Shown here: piece by piece, positions 43,946 to 55,959 of the stretch
Layout: each line of letters begins with the position of its first letter
Numbering within the stretch: position 1 is the first letter of the stretch
NCBI GenBank assembly: GCA_031841125.1
Contig: CM063106.1
Span: 16,926,001-16,990,000, forward strand
Source of the DNA: Acanthococcus lagerstroemiae
Lineage: Eukaryota > Arthropoda > Insecta > Hemiptera > Eriococcidae
Length of the DNA stretch: 64,000 bases
Direction: 5' to 3'
Made by a program: the position numbers and the translations under genes
Notes under the pieces: generated by a model
The model's input: the letters and a program-made list of their open reading frames with translations, nothing else
Told to the model about the DNA's origin: nothing
Databases searched by the model: none

Positions 43946-44860
43946 CTGCTTTCCGATTTGCACAGTATTTCTCCATTCTTGTTCAATGTCATCGCTTGCA
44001 TTGACTTCGTTGATTATTATTTCCAGTCGTTTTATGTATAGCCTCTTGTTTGTTGGGTCGTCAATGGCTCATACGTCCTGGCGGGATTCTCGGTTTATTC
44101 TTTTTTTGCTCTTGAAATGGTACTTGGTAAAGGTTTCTCTCAGAAGGTATAGTGGTCTGAACCAGTATCATACCTTTATCTGTACATTGCTTTGCCATCT
44201 CTTCCCTCGCGATTATGAAGTCGATCATCGATTTGCTTCCTCTTGAGCTCCAAGTGTACTTGTGCATATCTTTGTGATTAAAGAACGTACTCAGTATTCA
44301 AAGTTCGTTAAATGAGCCGAAGTCTAGAGGTTTCTTGCCATTTGCGTTAATTCCTCCTACGCTAAAAGGTGTGTTCCAATCCCTTTCTCTCTCTCTTCTC
44401 TGACTTCTAAATTGGGCGCTGAAGTCGCCTACTGTGACCAGGTTCTCTTGTGGTTTGATTCTCTGAATCGCTTCCTCTACTACTTCATAAAACTGTGACC
44501 TTGGCTTCTCTTTTTCTTCTTCTGGGGCATGCACTCCTAACACGTGCAGGAGCCGTTGTTGGAAATGAATTTTTACGGCGATTATTCTTTTGTTCCATAT
44601 GTTATAACTGTCTATCGCAGTTTCGTACTTCTTGTTGACATACATCATCACTCCACCCGCGGCTCGTTGATCTTTTTCCACGCTTGTTTGAATTATCACA
44701 AATTTCCTCGCTTCGCTTGTTCCGCGGCCTTTCTTTTTTGTTTTGCTGATTACCGCCACATCTGCTCCTTGTTCTTTCAGCGCTTTCTCGATTTCTTCTT
44801 CCTTATTGTGAATTCCTCGAACGTTACATGCTATAACTTTCATTTTTCCGTGAGCTAGTA
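43946..44860 (-). mobile_element. RTE-like retrotransposon, AP-endonuclease domain (5' end of ORF2)
   Basis: An open minus-strand frame of 181 codons (44298-44843) starts MKVIACNVRGIHNKEEEIEKAL, the entry motif of the endonuclease/exonuclease/phosphatase fold. It continues with DVAVISKTKKKG, RAAGGVMMYVNKKY, VLGVHAPEEEKEK and LVTVGDFSAQF. In most family members the D of GDFNA is followed by N, here S. After a stop the domain resumes as HKYTWSSRGSKSMIDFIIA (44265-44205), the substrate-site SxxDYI-type motif with H replaced. The ATG at 44843 is a natural start. Confidence 0.85.
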
Positions 44861-47459
44861 TTTTCTTTTTTTAAACAGGGGTGCACCTCCGTCGGTAAGT
44901 AATAAAAACAAACGAACAAACATTCATAAAAAATGAAAAATTCAAATAAACAGTTTCAAAATTTGCCGACTGCCAAATTATTTGGGGGGGGGGTCTTTAT
45001 TCCCAGTAAATCTCAGACATCCGTGGCTGTTTGTGCTGTTATTTTGAGTAAGCTACGGTTCATCCCAGTCGGTTGCCAGCCAAAAGGGATATATTACGGT
45101 GGTAGTTGTGCTACCTGTGCTTCCGTACCTGCGTGGGTTTATTTTAGAGCGCCTTCTCCTAGGGCAGTTGCGTTCCTCCGCTATCAAGCCTGTCCCGCCC
45201 TGGATTCTGCTTTTGAGGTGGCAATTCTCGCCTTGACACAGTGTCGTTCTAGAGTTTTTAAAGTATCTTATTCAAGGCATACCCACTTCACTCTCCTAAC
45301 ACCTCTGCTAATTTGCCGAGGCTTAGTCGCAGCTGACCTCTATATCTGAGGGTCATTCCTCGATCCGTAACTCAGAGGACGCACCTGATCGCCTGAGCTT
45401 GGCCCAAGACTTTTGAAATTGTTACCAAAATTTCAGCCTCCTAACTGAATTACATCTCTCGCTATCGTCGGACTTACTTCAACGGATCAAACAAATAAAA
45501 ATCGCGACCGTTGCATGACTACACATCGCTTGCCTAATTAATAATTGCTCTGAAAACGTCAACGCCTTTGTTCTCTCCGAACATCTGATGCAACGTAAAC
45601 GCATCCACCCTAAAAACGAAGGTTCATCCCTTCGCAGAATCCCTTTTCCCACATTTCCTCTTGTGTGAACACGAAATCCGATTTAGCCGTAAATTTTTCC
45701 ACATTTCACCTTGTGGACGTACAAAAGAAGCGTTCGATTGTCTTCTCGAATGTGGAAATCGGAAATACGGAAATGGTATGTTAATAGAGAGGTTTTCCGG
45801 ACAGTGGTGCGATGTGGCAGCCGCACCGAATGGTCTTGTCTCCCTCCATGCGCTAGATGCGGTTTCGAGCTCGATGAAATATTGGGGTGCTTTTCACGAA
45901 AGATCTCGGCGAACATTTGCCGGCTATATCCGCCCTTTCGGTTTTAGTGCTGGGCGCCGGCCGAACCTCCGCTGTCTTTAATTACCCTTTCTCCGAATTT
46001 TGTCCACTATACGTCCTCTTTTTGGAAGTGATAAGGTGGCGCGAGCGGCTGTTGTACGGTTCCCCGGGTTCCGTATTCACGAAGGACGTGCCTAACCCGT
46101 TTCTCCCTGTTTGGCTTTATTTATGGGCTAATTGCGCCTGACAGCATTAATAGACTGATAAATAATTATTTGCCGACTATATATGCGTTCATATTCGTGC
46201 AGCCTATGTACCGGGGTGATCGAATTTAGTTTGCGGCATGTAGGCTGCTGTACATACCTGTGTAAGGGACTCGGGCACCTGCAGATGGATCTTCGCTAGG
46301 ACGAATCGAGGAAGCTGAGTTGGTGAGGTTTTGGTTTTCGGCCAGCTGGACATTCTCGCGATTATTTGTCCGTCGATTTTCCGGCATGAATGGGGATTAA
46401 GTGGAAAATGGAAGCTGACCGAGTAGTTTGTAAGAGCATTATGATGCGGCGAACACTCGCAGTAGACACGATGATTGAGTCGCTGCGCCGGTCCCTGCCT
46501 CGTGGTTACGCAGAAAGCAGCGGCGGACGTGATCGAATAAATTGTATCCACGTTCGTTAGACTTGTACGTACATCATAGGCATATTCTTATGCATCAAAG
46601 ATTTTGAGATAAGGTTAAAGCATTCTATTGTTCGTTCATCAACTCGAGGCAGACGGAAACAATGCGATTGGTACAGTACATATTGATTTCGAGGAAGTGA
46701 GGATTATGTAGGATATTTATAAGAAATTGAGAAGGAGCTGTATCACGTAGAGCTGAAATGAAGGCGTACCGAACTAAAGGCTATGTGGAAAGTGTTACAT
46801 TGATGCTGACAAGAACGGATTGGGACCTAGAAAGGTATTGGGAAAATGCTATTGTATCGGTCCAACTTTTCACTTTCATTATCCCTCCACAATATCTCCT
46901 TTTCCTCCTCTTTCCTTTTTAGCTGAGCAGCCCGAGACTTTCCATGCCGTCCAAATTGTACAGACACCATCAGCTCGCCGGAAATTTTCCTGTAACTTGT
47001 ATAACCAATCTGCCCCTGCACCTTGATGCTGAAAAGAGAAGACGTCGAAGAAACGGAGCGTATCCAATGTTGTGAGTTGTGTAATCTTGAGATGGCGTGA
47101 AGATTTCTGACGCGAATTCGCGGGTGTACGAAAGGGATCGCAGTTTGGTTGCACGTTCATCGTCAGGTGACATATCCGTTGCCGAATGTTGGAGGTCGCG
47201 GTTTCTGACGCGCCACTCTTCTGAACAGGGTTAGTCAAGGTATTTTCTGTTGTTTTCCCCGCGGTTTTGTTGTGTTAGGATTTTCCTTCGTTATACCAAA
47301 GTGTGTGCACGCAGTTCGCTTATTAGCCACGTGTTTTCACGATATTGAGTAAGCTGGCCACAGCCTGCGCACGCACATTACCAACTCGTCCTGATCTGGT
47401 TGTAACACGCTGTGCGATTGTAATGCCTTGTTCGTTCGAAATGGTAGGGTCACAGTAGT
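44861..47459. other. mostly repeat-free stretch, CpG-containing from about 45480
   Basis: No gene recognised. From about 45480 to 47400 the DNA is non-repetitive, keeps many CpG steps (GGGCGCCGGCCGAACC, GGTGGCGCGAGCGGC, CGATGATTGAGTCGCTGCGCC) and contains clustered AT-rich homeodomain-type words (GGCTAATTGCGCC, GATAAATAATTATTTGCC near 46155). Short open frames run in several phases with no consistent coding signal. This is the longest transposon-poor block in the window and a candidate regulatory region. Confidence 0.3.
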
Positions 47460-47580
47460 CACTGTGTTCGCTACGATGTTAAGGAGGGTACTCGAATAAC
47501 ACTAGCCTTCTTGCACTGGTGCGATTGCGAAGCAGGCTCGTTACCACTCGGCCACATAGCGACTCGCATGTTCGTATCAC
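47460..47580 (-). repeat. tRNA-like sequence, probably a SINE head
   Basis: On the minus strand GCTATGTGGCCGAGTGGTAA (box A-like, near 47560) is followed by GAGCCTGCTTCGCAATCGC and, about 60 bases on, TATTCGAGTACCC (weak box B, near 47490). A second TGTGGCCGAGTTG word lies near 47675 on the plus strand. It is too diverged to be a functional tRNA. It differs from the SINE at 1-405 and 55613. Confidence 0.4.
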
Positions 47581-50500
47581 CTCTAATCGTTGAAAACAGC
47601 GACCTTGATCCTATGCTAATCGGTAGATTATTGTTTTATATGGGGGCTCTTCAGGTTCCATGAGGCATGCCTCTGTGGCCGAGTTGACATCTCAATCTAG
47701 TTTCATCCGTTGTAATTAAATGAGACTGGGGTGAATGATGGGAAAGTTAGAATTCGAGGCAAACGCACAGGAGGTCAAAAGAAAAAGTTGTGAGCATTGC
47801 TTTAAAATATGTAAAGTTTAAACAATTGGAACGAATCGGGGAAGGAAAAATCAAGAATTTCCTAGAAATTCAGAAGCTTTCAACGGTCCCAGTTAATAGT
47901 AAAAAGTGGAAAAGGTATTTTAGGAAAAATATTGTCGAAACATAGATAAGAATGAGGAAGGGGGTGCAATAAGTTCCAATGAGTAGACTTAAGTTTTTGC
48001 GCTAATTAATCTTAGAATATACTTGAACCTGGATTCTATGCGCTAGAATTCTAGGGTAATGTTGCCAACCTAACTTACAATGGTTGTGTGTAAGATTGGT
48101 GTCATTGAACTTTGGATCACGGCTGCACTTGGTTGGTCATTAACCGTTTAATTTGAGTAGTCGGAAGATAGGTTTAGATTAATAGCTCAATAACCTCAAA
48201 AAGGAATACGCACATGATGTTAAGTGGCAGTAACCCCAGATGAAAAATTCAATCCCCGTACAGAAAACAGAATATAATCAATATACAAAATTCAATGCCT
48301 TTAAGAGGTATACTTATTATGTTAGGTGATAGTACCACCCCTCCTTCCAACTAAAAAGATATGGCATTGACCCGCTCTCCCAGAATGTGGCCGTGCCTTA
48401 GTTGAATGATCTCAGTTTTAGGTTATAAACACAATCAGAGAAAGTTAGCTGAACAATGCTATGATCAGGGTGTCTATTTGAAGGAAAACAATCATAAACA
48501 AATGAATAGCAAGTATTTGACTGAAGCCGGCAACCGAGCATGTAAATAGCATCCTTTTTTGTGCAGAGCAACCAAAAATTTGAAAATTCCATAAATACTT
48601 CCCTGCGGTAATATAACTTTGAAAATTACAAAAAAACGCCCACTTTTATCAGAAAATAAAGCAAAATAAAAACATTATTACATAATAGGTTCTGAGAAAA
48701 AGTGTCTGTAACATGATACAACATTTTTTTAAATAGTTAATCTGGTCAAACTGATTGTGACATCAGTCTTTCAAAGGTGGGGTGTGAGGAGCACTCTGCT
48801 ATTTACTTTACATTACTGTCACTAGCTTACGCGTGATGATTTGACTTGTGCCCCATGTACAGTGTTTTGCCTATTTGCGCCTTGAAATAAAATGGCAAAT
48901 GTGAGTTTTGATTCTTTACCCTTCAATATTGTAGTTGTAAGGTGCAGAATCATGGTTGCCTGATCGGGTTTGATGATGGCAGTGTAGGTGGAGGTCTCGT
49001 TTTTAACATCTAGAGAGATGACTGTCTTATTGAGGTAACTGCTATTGAAACTGGAATCGAAATTTTCATTGAAGACGTTATTGTGAATGATTCGTTGAAA
49101 CTTCTGTTGAATTATATAATGAAGCACATAAAAGTATGGTACAGTTCTGAAGTATTTACATGTAATTATGTTTTTAGAACAATCATGGTTCAGTTATTTT
49201 GAGTCGACCAGTTGATATGAATTTCGATGTAGAATTTCTAATCGAAAAGTAACTCGATATTGATTCAGTATTGATTTTGACATCCGTAACGAACTCAAAT
49301 TTGAGAGATTTAACGAGCTGAGTGATTTCGTCGAGTTCTTTATCGTTTCTGGTATCAGTTGTGTTACAAGGGGTTCCTGTCCAACATCACTTTTGTTCAG
49401 GATATTTTATGTTCATTCATAATGATTTTGAGATTCAGAGGCTACTATGATGGGATTGACCATCGGGCATAGAGACGTCATTCTGTCGTCGCTGACCATG
49501 GTGACATCGCATGAATCTTCGGAGTTGGTGGTTTTTCAGATCAGAAAATCGGACCATTTGGTCGGTATATTATGGGCCACCGGTTGGCAAATCAAAAAAA
49601 TCGTTAACTGATTTTTTTTCTTTGCTTAGATGAAGGATTTTTGTATAAGTCGGCATTTTCAATGCTAGTTTTTTTTTTCGGTTTGGATGCTAATGTTTGT
49701 ATTCGGCATTTTCAACTTTGTCAGTAAAAAGTGAACATGGCTAGGCTCTTTTTCTACTTACATGGAAATTTTTGGCCCCAAATCGGTATTCTGGAACTTT
49801 TCATGCCCTCTCACCCCCACGCCAACAGGGCTCAGTCCGTCCGTGGAGTATGTAAAATCTGAGACAGCATTCAGAAATTCTTTCAGCATCGTTTTGAAAC
49901 CCAACCCGTGGGCTTCCGCAAGGAAGTCACAAAGTCACTGACTGAACTACAAAATAATCTGAGTGGTTCAGAAAAGACCGTGAGCATAAATGTACATTTT
50001 CATTGCAAGAGTTAAGGTGAAGCGTGTAATTTACCGAGTATCGAAATCTGTTCATCTTTGCAGCCCCGTAGAGAGAAAAAGAGGGCCTGGGGGAATTTCC
50101 ACGGGCTCCCTCCTTCCAGTTCATTCTTTTCTTTTGTCAGATGGGGAAAAAAATTATAAGCTATGGGATAAGAGCTAAGAGGTTTCTTTCATGGTGTAAG
50201 GAGTGATCGCTGATTTGATGTACAGTATGATGAAGCCGTAAGCGTTGAAATTCAGGTCTTTTGAAAGTCCAGGCCCGGGGTATTTCCCCCTTCCCCCTCC
50301 CTCTCGACAGGGTTGCATCGTTGATTGACGCAAATGAAGCAACGCTAACCCGTGACGATATGGAAACAAAGACACAAGCTTCTGGTTGACGTGTTTGGAT
50401 TTCGTTTACATAGAAAAAGACATCCCGCAATGACATTGCAACGTGCAGACATTCAGATATCCAATCTGCGCGGGCTTTTCCTCATCCAATAAATTTCTGA

Positions 50501-51588
50501 ACTGTGTAGTCAGTCGTGAGATAAATCGTTCTGGAAGTAGGCTGACCCCAAACCCGCCCAGCATCTCGAGTCCCAAAATGTTTTTTTACTCAGCCAAGTG
50601 AAAACGAATGCGACATCAGCGATCCTCTGGCGTAGCCCCGGCTAGGGTGCCAGCGTACGCCGCAGCCGACCCGTCGGCTGCTTGATCCGGCCACTCATTG
50701 TGAACGGCCCTTCTAAAAACGCCCGAAAATTCGGACTCGAGGGGCATGTATGAAAAATTTGGGCGAAGCCTGTTGTAAAACGCTTGTACGACACGAAATT
50801 AAAAGATGAGGCGGCTTAGCCTCACAAATTACGCGAACGAGCGAGATACGACGGGGCGAAACTATTAGACGGCCGACGGGGTGGGCCCAGCCCGAAGTGA
50901 CAGGTGAGGCGACGAGACGCAGAAACGAATATTAATCGCCTTCTTCGCGGCGACAATTTAAGAATCCGGGGGCGCATTCTTGGCACGAACTTTGGCCCGC
51001 GCGCACATTTTGTCATATATTTTCGTCTAGGCGCTCGCGCCGCTATCTCGCACGTCACAACAATGAACGCAAACTCTTTAAAAACGTAAATACATTAGGT
51101 AAATGCATTTCTGTAATTTGTCACTGCTTAAAGGGGTTAAAATACGGGCTTTACATACCTTACGCCGCATATTTCATCGCGCGGTCTTCGTCGCACATCA
51201 GACGGACGAAATAAAAGAAACGAAATTTTAAAAATTATCACCCCGACCGCGTATTATGGAGTAAAGTACAGAATACGAATTTCCAAACTAAATGTTCGAT
51301 GTGATGCAGTCCCCTTTGCCACATTCTGCACTGACTCGATTGCCATCGATACAAGGCGCGTAAATCAAATCGACAATCAATTAACAAAACACATACGCTT
51401 TAGAAGTCACCCGGAAAGATTAATTTTCGAAGCACAATGATTGTACACAGATTGTACCTGTTCGTTATTTGAGAAATTTTGGAAAGTGGACTGATGATCC
51501 AGATCTTTTCTTTATGGTCTGCTTGGGAGCTTCGACCCCTGTCGCTTCGCGGCCCAATCCCTGTAGACCGACACAACTGAAGCGAATG
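47581..51588. other. 4-kb non-coding stretch, CpG-rich segment at 50560-51380
   Basis: No gene recognised. The part at 47581-50560 is AT-rich and unremarkable. From about 50560 to 51380 CpG steps are frequent (CCCCGGCTAGGGTGCC, CGTACGCCGCAGCCGACC, CGCGAACGAGCGAGATACG, GGCGCTCGCGCCGC) and there is no internal repetition or transposon motif. Candidate regulatory DNA or an unannotated 5' region. Confidence 0.3.
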
Positions 51589-51827
51589 AATAGAAGGGAG
51601 CAGGTGTAAGACACTTTGCAAATTCATTTTTTCGCAACAATTTTTTGTGATTCAAATTCGCAAATTCACTTTTGTCTTATACCATTATAGAAATCGATTT
51701 TTTTTTGAGTTAAAAAAATCGATTTCTATAATGGTATAAGACAAAAGTATATTTGCAAATTTGAAACGCAAAATATTGTTGCGAAAAAATGAATTTGCAA
51801 AGTGTCTTATACCTGCTCCCTTCTACT
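51589..51827. mobile_element. near-perfect hairpin MITE, 239 bp, 6-bp target duplication
   Basis: The left arm begins AATAGAAGGGAGCAGGTGTAAG and the right arm, inverted, begins AGTAGAAGGGAGCAGGTATAAG. The arms stay complementary for about 110 bases apart from a few mismatches and a short indel, up to a TTTTTTTGAGTTAAAAAAA loop near 51700-51716. CGAATG flanks both sides (51583-51588 and 51828-51833). No coding capacity. Confidence 0.85.
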
Positions 51828-52212
51828 CGAATGTTAAGTTTCCGACTCGACGCTCTGGGCTGTTGAACCACTGAACCAGATATTTATGTTCACATTCAGT
51901 AAAATAATGTCATTGTTATATCAGAATGTCTATACCGGGCCAGTAGGCGATAAAATCGTGACCAGGTTCGCTAGTGTCGACTCCTGAAAAGGTAATCAAG
52001 GTTGATGTTCCTGTAAGGATACTTTAAAATTGGTCACTTTAAAGCTTTCATAATTGCTGAAAACAGGTCTTTTTGTCATATAACATGTCAAATTAAAGCT
52101 TGAAGTCTCTAGTTTACGATGACAGGTAATTTAATGTACTTTATTCGCGCCAGTTAGGTGAATAACTTGATTTCCAAATTACTGTTTTTCTTATGGAGGT
52201 TCACCTCCCCCT
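51828..52212. other. non-coding stretch, nothing recognised
   Basis: AT-rich sequence between the hairpin element and the family X copy. No repeat or open frame worth naming. Confidence 0.4.
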
Positions 52213-52303
52213 ATTCTGACGCAGGCCCATTCGGGGCGTTTCCAGGATAGGGAGTGTGGTGCGTTGTCCCGAGGCCAATTTGGCATGCGTGCGTCTCCAT
52301 ACG
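52213..52303 (-). repeat. dispersed repeat family X, copy 2 (inverted)
   Basis: On the minus strand it reads CGTATGGAGACGCACGCATGCC, then TTGGCCTCGGGACAACGCACC, then GGAAACGCCCCGAATGGGCC and a GCGTCAG word, matching the block order of copies at 38745 and 57052 with about a quarter of bases changed. Confidence 0.5.
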
Positions 52304-53482
52304 CCCCTCTAATATATGGAAAATGGAGCCGTTTCAAGTTCATAAATGAAAACTAGGGACCTTAATCCCTGAATTCATCTATTATATGACTAAAAAAAAA
52401 ACCACATTTTATTGACTAGAAAAAGCGAATTCAAGTTACATGTATTGTTATGGTGATTACGTCCATGATCGCTTTTTCAGGAACTTTCACGGTAGGGTTA
52501 CCAACTTCGGAAACTCCAAGTTTTAGCGCTTATAAGTCCAATAAGAATCCAATGTTTGAAAAATGGTCCAATAAGTCCAATAAAAGTTCAATAATTCTAA
52601 TAATTTTTAATATAGGTTCAATACAAATTGAAAAATGAGGAATTATGCATTATTGAGGAAAAAGTCAATTCTTGAAATCAGAAATCCCAACCTAACTTTT
52701 CTGGACTTCTCTATATCTCCGAAGTACTCAAGCATGCTCTGCGTGGTCCCTTCGTTTTTTAGTCATGGTAAAACATAAAAAGCCCGAACAGAGTCCAATA
52801 AAAGTCCAATATTTTTAATTTTCAAATTTGTTAGACACCCTGTATGGAAAATTGAGTTAACAAATCTGATAATAATGTCATAGCTAAACACCCGGGTGAA
52901 ATGATGTCATCACACTGCTAAGGGTGCCACTGCCGAACAAACCGATTGTGGAAATTATAGAAAGACAACCGGGTTTGGAAACTGTAGAAAGACCGGGAAC
53001 TCCAGTCTCCAATTCCAAGGTTACTGCTATAGGAGTGTGTTGGAGGTAGTTTTGTTACGTCAACCTGGAATACCCTATTGGGATTTAAACTTGAAGTTTC
53101 AAGTGTTGGCAGCCCTGCATGTGTGTGAGTGATCACGTATGATTTGCCGTGAGCATGTAGCAAACTTCAACTATAATTAAAAGTCGATTAGAAATTCACT
53201 TTCAAAGAAAATTTGTCCTAAATTCAAGTGCATCATCACCAAAAAATTGAATTATAATCAGTCCTACTGGCAGAATAATTTTTATTCGGTTTTTTACCCT
53301 CCTGGAGGTAGCAGTGTTTCTGTTTGAAAGTCCACCTGATCACTCATTTATTTTCACCCGCGCAGGTGATTTTGTAGCGCACTCTAGTGCACGTTTAAAT
53401 CCCAATAGAAAGGCAAAGACTTACTGTCTCAGATTCTAAGGTAAAGTGGTTTGCTCCTGCTGTACTTGTTGGGTCGGCAATT
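52304..53482. other. non-coding stretch with short AAGTCCAATA repeats
   Basis: No gene recognised. Between 52525 and 52815 the words AAGTCCAATAA, AAAGTTCAATAA and GAGTCCAATAAAAG recur at short intervals, a degenerate microsatellite-like pattern. Confidence 0.4.
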
Positions 53483-54403
53483 AGTGGTGTTCCCAAGGAA
53501 TATATCGAGGGGGGCTCAATAAATTTGACCAACTGACTATTGCGAACAATCTTCTTGTATTCTCATTGATTACAAAAATTAAGTGTGATGAAATTGTAAA
53601 TGTAAAAAAATTGTTGAAAAAAGTAAAAAGAAATGTATTTTAGTCAATGATAAAGTCAATGAAAGAATGAACAATAATTATACTGTTAGAACATGCAATG
53701 TTAGTTGATTATGATTTCCATTTATCATTACATTACTGATTGAAAATGTTTGTAAAAAAATTGCGGCCGTTTTTAGTTATATCGCTTTCTTGTACAGGGG
53801 TTCTCGATTTTCCTCGCACTTTTTCGGTAGCGTATTACGATGTTCTTTCAACCAAACTTTTGAAAATTTCTCAGGTTTGAACTCTATATGACGAACATTG
53901 GGATTCAAAGTTGACGTAGTTTTCGACAACGATATTTTTTCAACAGAGGAACCACTCGCTGAAGATGAAGAATACGATCTCTTCGATTTACTCGTATTTC
54001 CTTCATCTCCATTCTCGTTTGATTCATTTGATTCTGCTAACCACCTGAGTATCATTTTAAGTTTTCCAAAAAATTTGAAATATTCAAAAATTTGAAATAT
54101 TCAAAAATTTGATACAGTCACTTCAATTCTACGAATTTACGAATTAGTGGCGAGATGGCGACAAACGAAAATGATGATAAGATGATACAGCGTTTCATCA
54201 GTGTGGCCAGTTAACAGGGAATCAAAATGTAATAGAAATAATTACGAAACTACGTAGCAACCGATAGGATCGCTAAGAAGCTGAGATCAGACTTCTTTTA
54301 TATTTTATTGTTTTCCGTGCTACATTTTTACCGTTTCGCGTCATTTTTTCTTTTCGAGGAGGGACTGAACCCCCCGAGCCCCCCCCCATGGGAACAGCAC
54401 TAT
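53483..54403. mobile_element. hAT-like element, internally deleted, with one minus-strand open frame
   Basis: The left end AGTGGTGTTCCCA then GAGGGGGGCTCAA and the inverted right end ATAGTGCTGTTCCCA then GGGGGGCTC are similar over about 35 bases. The flanks CGGCAATT and GGGCAACC share GGCAA, a possible decayed 8-bp duplication. The minus-strand frame 53777-54055 (92 codons) is serine- and asparagine-rich, then KFSKVWLKEHRN. This could be the N-terminus of a hAT-type transposase, but the similarity is weak. The catalytic domain is absent. Confidence 0.5.
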
Positions 54404-54409
54404 GGGCAA

Positions 54410-54905
54410 CCTGTCAGGAGCATCTTAAGTCATATGTCCTCTATGTTTGTCTCAATGTAGAGATCAGCTATCAGTAACATATAGATGAGAGATCAGTATC
54501 TGTCTTTATGTCTTATCAGTAGGGATATAGGAAGTAGCCGTCAGTAATATTTATATCGGGTTCTCTAAGTCTCGTCTATCTTATGTCTATCTCTATGTCT
54601 ATATGTCTTACTTGCAATTGGTAAACAAGTCTCGTGTTTGTTTTTATTGGATTTTCTAGCTATTTTTGTGTCTTTATCAATCGGGAAGTTGAAGGTAGCT
54701 ATCAACAATATTTGTATCAGGTATGTCCTAAGTCTCATGTCTGTTTTTTGCCTGTCTCTATGTCTTTGTGTCTTATCAGCAGTATTGTATCGAGTGTGTA
54801 CTAAGTCTCATGTTTATCTTATATCTGTTTTCATGCATCATCAGCAATATAGAGATGTCTCATGTTTGTCTTTATTTCTTATCAGTAGGGAAGGAGAATT
54901 TCAGG
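54410..54905. repeat. degenerate GTCT-rich minisatellite
   Basis: The words GTCTTTATGTCTTATCAGTAGGG, CAGTAATATTTRTATCRGG and TAAGTCTCATGTYTGTCTT recur four to five times at intervals of about 75-130 bases (for example near 54508, 54668, 54760 and 54875). Confidence 0.65.
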
Positions 54906-54933
54906 CCATCTTAATGTTTTACAAGTAGCAGAG

Positions 54934-55103
54934 TACCTAAAAACACCTGAGTACTGACATCCGCCATTTTTCGTCGCTTGGTGTCGGACGATTAACAATT
55001 CATTACTGGGAACGTTCCGCGTATCGTATCGCATTGTGAATTATCGGGCGCCAAGCGACGGAAAATGGCGGATGTCAGTACTCGGGTGTTTCTATGTAGG
55101 TGC
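54934..55103. mobile_element. MITE with about 65-bp inverted arms
   Basis: The left arm AAACACCTGAGTACTGACAT, CCGCCATTTTTCGTCGCTTGG is mirrored by CCAAGCGACGGAAAATGGCGG, ATGTCAGTACTCGGGTGTTT. About 35 unpaired bases lie in the centre (55000-55033, CGTTCCGCGTATCG). A diverged half copy occurs at 61225-61305. No target duplication is clear. Confidence 0.7.
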
Positions 55104-55612
55104 TTTACTAATAGAGGAAGGACAAGTAGCTTGATTTTTCTATTTTCTCCTCTTCGAAATTTTGTGTGTTACTGAGCGCGTGAAAATGCTACTTGATCTA
55201 GGTGCCGCCTTTATCAATTTTAGTTTCTTGTTTTAAAAATAATCTGAATACTAGATCAGATCCAATGGTATTCAGCATTGAGATGACAAAACAGTGCTTA
55301 AAGTGCGCTAATTTCTTCATGAAAAGAGCGCTGTAAGTCCGATTATCTAGTAAAAGCTGATTGGTGTAAGTCTATATGGCCCTGAACAACACATTCGTGG
55401 GCTGAGAACAGTTTAAGGCTCTTCTCGCTCGCTAGCACTTGGATCGGTCGGTGCATTTATCACTGGCACTTAGATTGGTTTGGTATTCTTCTTATTCGTA
55501 CTTGACCGATTCGGTTTTCAGAAACAATTTTTATACACTTGCAGTTAATTTCCTCTTTTCAGGGAGAGAGGGGGTGCAGGAAAAAATACCCGAGGAATAG
55601 TGTACGTCTTCT

Positions 55613-55815
55613 GGGGTCTGGTTGGCCGAGTGGATAGCGCACTGGTCTCGGAATCCGGAGGTTCCGGGTTCGTGCCCACGTAGCAACTCGCTACATTTCG
55701 ACCTAGGCCGGTTATTTGGCTAGAAGAAAAGAGGTCTAAGACAGCCTTAACAGCCTCCCTGACGTCTCTGAAGTAATGCTCGAAAGCATGCATTCCAGGG
55801 CTCGGGTTGAGATTA
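55613..55815 (+). repeat. tRNA-derived SINE, copy C
   Basis: The same family as at 1-405 with the complete head: GGTCTGGTTGGCCGAGTGGATAG, box B-like GGGTTCGTGCCC, then the body TTTCGACCTAGGCCGGTTATT, AGAGGTCTAAGACAGC, CCTGACGTCTCTGAAGTAATG and the CATTCCAGGGCTCGGG end. Box B has an A-to-T change relative to copy A. Confidence 0.85.
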
Positions 55816-55959
55816 CAGTTAGGAAAAGAAAAGTGTAAGTCTTCTACCGAAGCCACTTCGTTCATGTGATGGTCAAAATAAACGATCTTTGAAGCCTTAA
55901 ATTGTACGTGTTTTGTTTGATGTTATTTGTCGAATTGATGCGGACTTTCTCTCAAGTGT

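Noticed and set aside
47460..47580. Functional tRNA gene
   Set aside because: The box B is degenerate and I could not pair an acceptor stem, so it is kept only as a tRNA-like repeat.
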